The notes beneath the pieces are model-generated. The model did no database searches and was not told where the DNA came from. It was given only the letters and a program-made list of their open reading frames with translations. Both the position numbers and the translations under genes were made by a program. From assembly GCA_005772945.1 (NCBI GenBank), contig SXIE01000035.1, positions 1 through 6,632 of the forward strand: a stretch of DNA of 6,632 bases, read 5' to 3'. The DNA is from Pseudomonadota bacterium (lineage in GTDB: Bacteria; Myxococcota; UBA9042; PHBI01). Shown here one piece after another: positions 5,317 to 6,632 of this stretch; position 1 is the stretch's first letter, and each line of letters begins with the position of its first letter.

Positions 5317-6242
5317 GCCCCGATCTTGCGCCTCCCAGCGCCATGGGCGGCGGCCCGTCCCTGACGGCGCATGATCTGCGCGCGCGGCGCGGCGCTCGCT
5401 CCCTTCGCAGCCAGCTCATGACCGCGCTCATGGCGCTCGCCGTAGTCGCCATCGCCGTCCCGCTCGTCGCCGTCCTCTGGTCGCTCTCTTCGAGAGGGCT
5501 CGGCGTCGCCTTCGCGGACTTCCCCGATTTCTTCGTCGCCGAGATCCCCGTCGTCTCGCGCCGCACCGGCCCCGGCATGGGCCCCGCCATCCTCGGGACG
5601 CTGCTCGTCACGCTCGGCGCGACCCTCATCGCCGTCCCGCTCGGCGTCCTCGGCGCCGTGTATCTCAACGAGTACGGCGGCACCCGGCGCTTCGCCCGCA
5701 CCGTGCGCTTCATGGCCGTCGTCATGACGGGCGTGCCCTCGGTCGTCACCGGCCTCTTCGTCTACGTCCTCTGGACCTTGAACTTCGGCTATTCGGCCTT
5801 CGGCGGCGCGCTCGCGCTCGCCTGCCTCATGCTCCCGATCGTCATCGGCTCGACCGAGCAGATGCTGCGCCTTGTACCGAATCACCTACGCGAGGCGGCC
5901 TACGCGCTCGGCGCCACCAAGAGCCGCGTCGTGCTGACGGTCGCGCTCCCGGCCGCGCTGCCCGGGATCGTGTCGGGCGTCTTGCTGGCCATCGCGCGCG
6001 CCGCTGGCGAAACCGCGCCGCTCCTTTTCACCATCGGCGCCGCGACCGCCTTCAATCCGAACCTCTTCGATGGCGCCAACACCGCGCTCTCGGTCCAGAT
6101 CTTCGGCAACGCGACCTCGTCCTTCGGGGCCGCTCAGGACCGCGCTTGGGGCGCCGCACTCACGCTCGTCCTGGTCGCCTTCTGCGTCACGCTGGCCGCA
6201 CGCCTCATCACCTCGCGCTTTGCCCGCGGGAGTCGCTCATGA
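5313..6242 (+). CDS. pstA: Phosphate ABC transporter permease PstA
   Basis: 309-residue second permease of the Pst channel. Hydrophobic segments lie near 37-58, 90-118, 130-155, 162-182, 212-240 and 278-300. The signatures are GPAILGTLLVT (90-100), GVPSVVTGLFVY (140-151), the EAA loop EAAYALGATKSRVVLTVALP (194-213) and ARAAGETAPLLFT (228-240). The start at 5313 overlaps the pstC stop by four bases and has GGAG 7 nt upstream. The same frame is open further back, but only as a shadow of pstC. A cytosolic N-terminal tail of about 36 residues, Arg-rich just before the first membrane segment, fits the positive-inside rule. The stop overlaps the pstB start as ATGA. Confidence 0.96.
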   Translation: MSPDLAPPSAMGGGPSLTAHDLRARRGARSLRSQLMTALMALAVVAIAVPLVAVLWSLSSRGLGVAFADFPDFFVAEIPVVSRRTGPGMGPAILGTLLVTLGATLIAVPLGVLGAVYLNEYGGTRRFARTVRFMAVVMTGVPSVVTGLFVYVLWTLNFGYSAFGGALALACLMLPIVIGSTEQMLRLVPNHLREAAYALGATKSRVVLTVALPAALPGIVSGVLLAIARAAGETAPLLFTIGAATAFNPNLFDGANTALSVQIFGNATSSFGAAQDRAWGAALTLVLVAFCVTLAARLITSRFARGSRS

Positions 6243-6632
6243 CCGCACTCGACCAGGCCGCCTCGACCCCCGATGCACCGCCCGCCGTGCCGCAGCCCGT
6301 TCACCTGCGCCGCCCGACGGTGACCACCCAGGCTGCCCCCGCGCCGGTCGTCTTCCACCTCGAGCAGCTCGAGGTGTCCTACGGCAAGTTCCGCGCGGTG
6401 CGCGACGTGACGCTCGACATCCTCGAGCACCAGATCACCGCCTTCATCGGCCCCTCGGGCTGCGGAAAGACCACCGTCCTGCGCTGCCTCAATCGCATGA
6501 ACGACCTCATCCCGACCGCACGCGTGGCGGGTGCCGTGCGCTATCGCGGCGTCGACCTCTATGGCGCCGGCGTGTCCGCAACCGAGGTGCGGCGCCGCAT
6601 CGGCATGGTCTTTCAGAAACCGAACCCCTTCC
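6239..6632 (+). CDS. pstB: Phosphate ABC transporter ATP-binding protein PstB (3' end outside window)
   Basis: 131 residues are visible of the ATPase that powers phosphate import through PstCA on the cytoplasmic face. Tyr48 (VSYGKF) is the A-loop aromatic residue that stacks on adenine. Walker A is GPSGCGKTT (71-79), and LRCLNRMNDL (81-90) is a typical PstB stretch. The Q-loop is at Gln126 in GMVFQKPNPF. The ABC signature, Walker B and the switch His would follow beyond the right edge. The ATG overlaps the pstA stop and has GGGAG 6 nt upstream. The ABC domain is preceded by about 37 Pro/Ala/Thr-rich residues, longer than the short tail usual for PstB. A start further inside cannot be fully excluded, but no in-frame ATG exists before Met87. 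Confidence 0.95.
   Translation, partial: MTALDQAASTPDAPPAVPQPVHLRRPTVTTQAAPAPVVFHLEQLEVSYGKFRAVRDVTLDILEHQITAFIGPSGCGKTTVLRCLNRMNDLIPTARVAGAVRYRGVDLYGAGVSATEVRRRIGMVFQKPNPF

Noticed and set aside
4290..5885. Minus-strand open frame of 531 codons opposite pstC and pstA
   Set aside because: Antisense to two unmistakable permeases; the translation is charged low-complexity sequence without a recognisable fold.
1..6632. Mobile elements, CRISPR arrays, tRNA/rRNA, phage or defence genes
   Set aside because: No transposase, regular spaced repeats, cloverleaf-like sequence or such protein motifs were seen on either strand.

Overview
This is a GC-rich window, clearly above 60% G+C, with strong G/C preference at third codon positions. 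It comes from a Gram-negative-looking bacterium. It encodes a secreted lipoprotein glycosidase with an Asp/Thr/Ala-rich linker, a periplasmic small cytochrome c, a lipoprotein-type PstS and a Pst operon behind a PhoB-like box. This style fits Myxococcota or related 'deltaproteobacterial' lineages. That placement is inference from style only, because no marker gene is present.

Layout. (1) 1-1116, minus strand: the N-terminal 372 residues of a lipoprotein with a DUF5060 domain and a clan GH-A-like (beta/alpha)8 glycosidase domain; it runs off the left edge. (2) 1117-1596: a 480-bp divergent intergenic region with two neighbouring hairpins (1245-1279 and 1291-1308), a weak sigma-54-like match near 1449-1463, and no convincing gene. 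(3) 1597-1932: a small monohaem cytochrome c with a signal peptide, followed by a strong hairpin (1955-1999). (4) 2086-3193: a cysteine-type glutathione peroxidase and a DUF1697 protein, 7 bp apart and probably co-transcribed. (5) 3194-3318: a control region with GTCA-type half-sites on an 11-bp register (a Pho-box-like array) and a -10-like hexamer. (6) 3319 to the right edge: pstS-pstC-pstA-pstB, the high-affinity phosphate ABC transporter. pstC/pstA and pstA/pstB each overlap by ATGA, and pstB is cut by the window end after the Q-loop.

How the genes work together. PstS (outer-face lipoprotein) binds phosphate, PstC and PstA form the membrane channel, and PstB supplies ATP hydrolysis. The Pho-like box directly upstream predicts induction by PhoB/PhoP-type regulators when phosphate is scarce. 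The cytochrome, the peroxidase, the DUF1697 protein and the glycosidase have no evident functional link to phosphate uptake.

Assessment: this is mostly an ordinary chromosomal region. I found no mobile element, CRISPR array, tRNA, rRNA or new defence-like system. The most interesting points are the in-register Pho-box candidate, a cytochrome c whose mature chain contains no methionine and so probably has an unusual distal haem ligand, and a Ca-binding-like acidic insertion inside the glycosidase.
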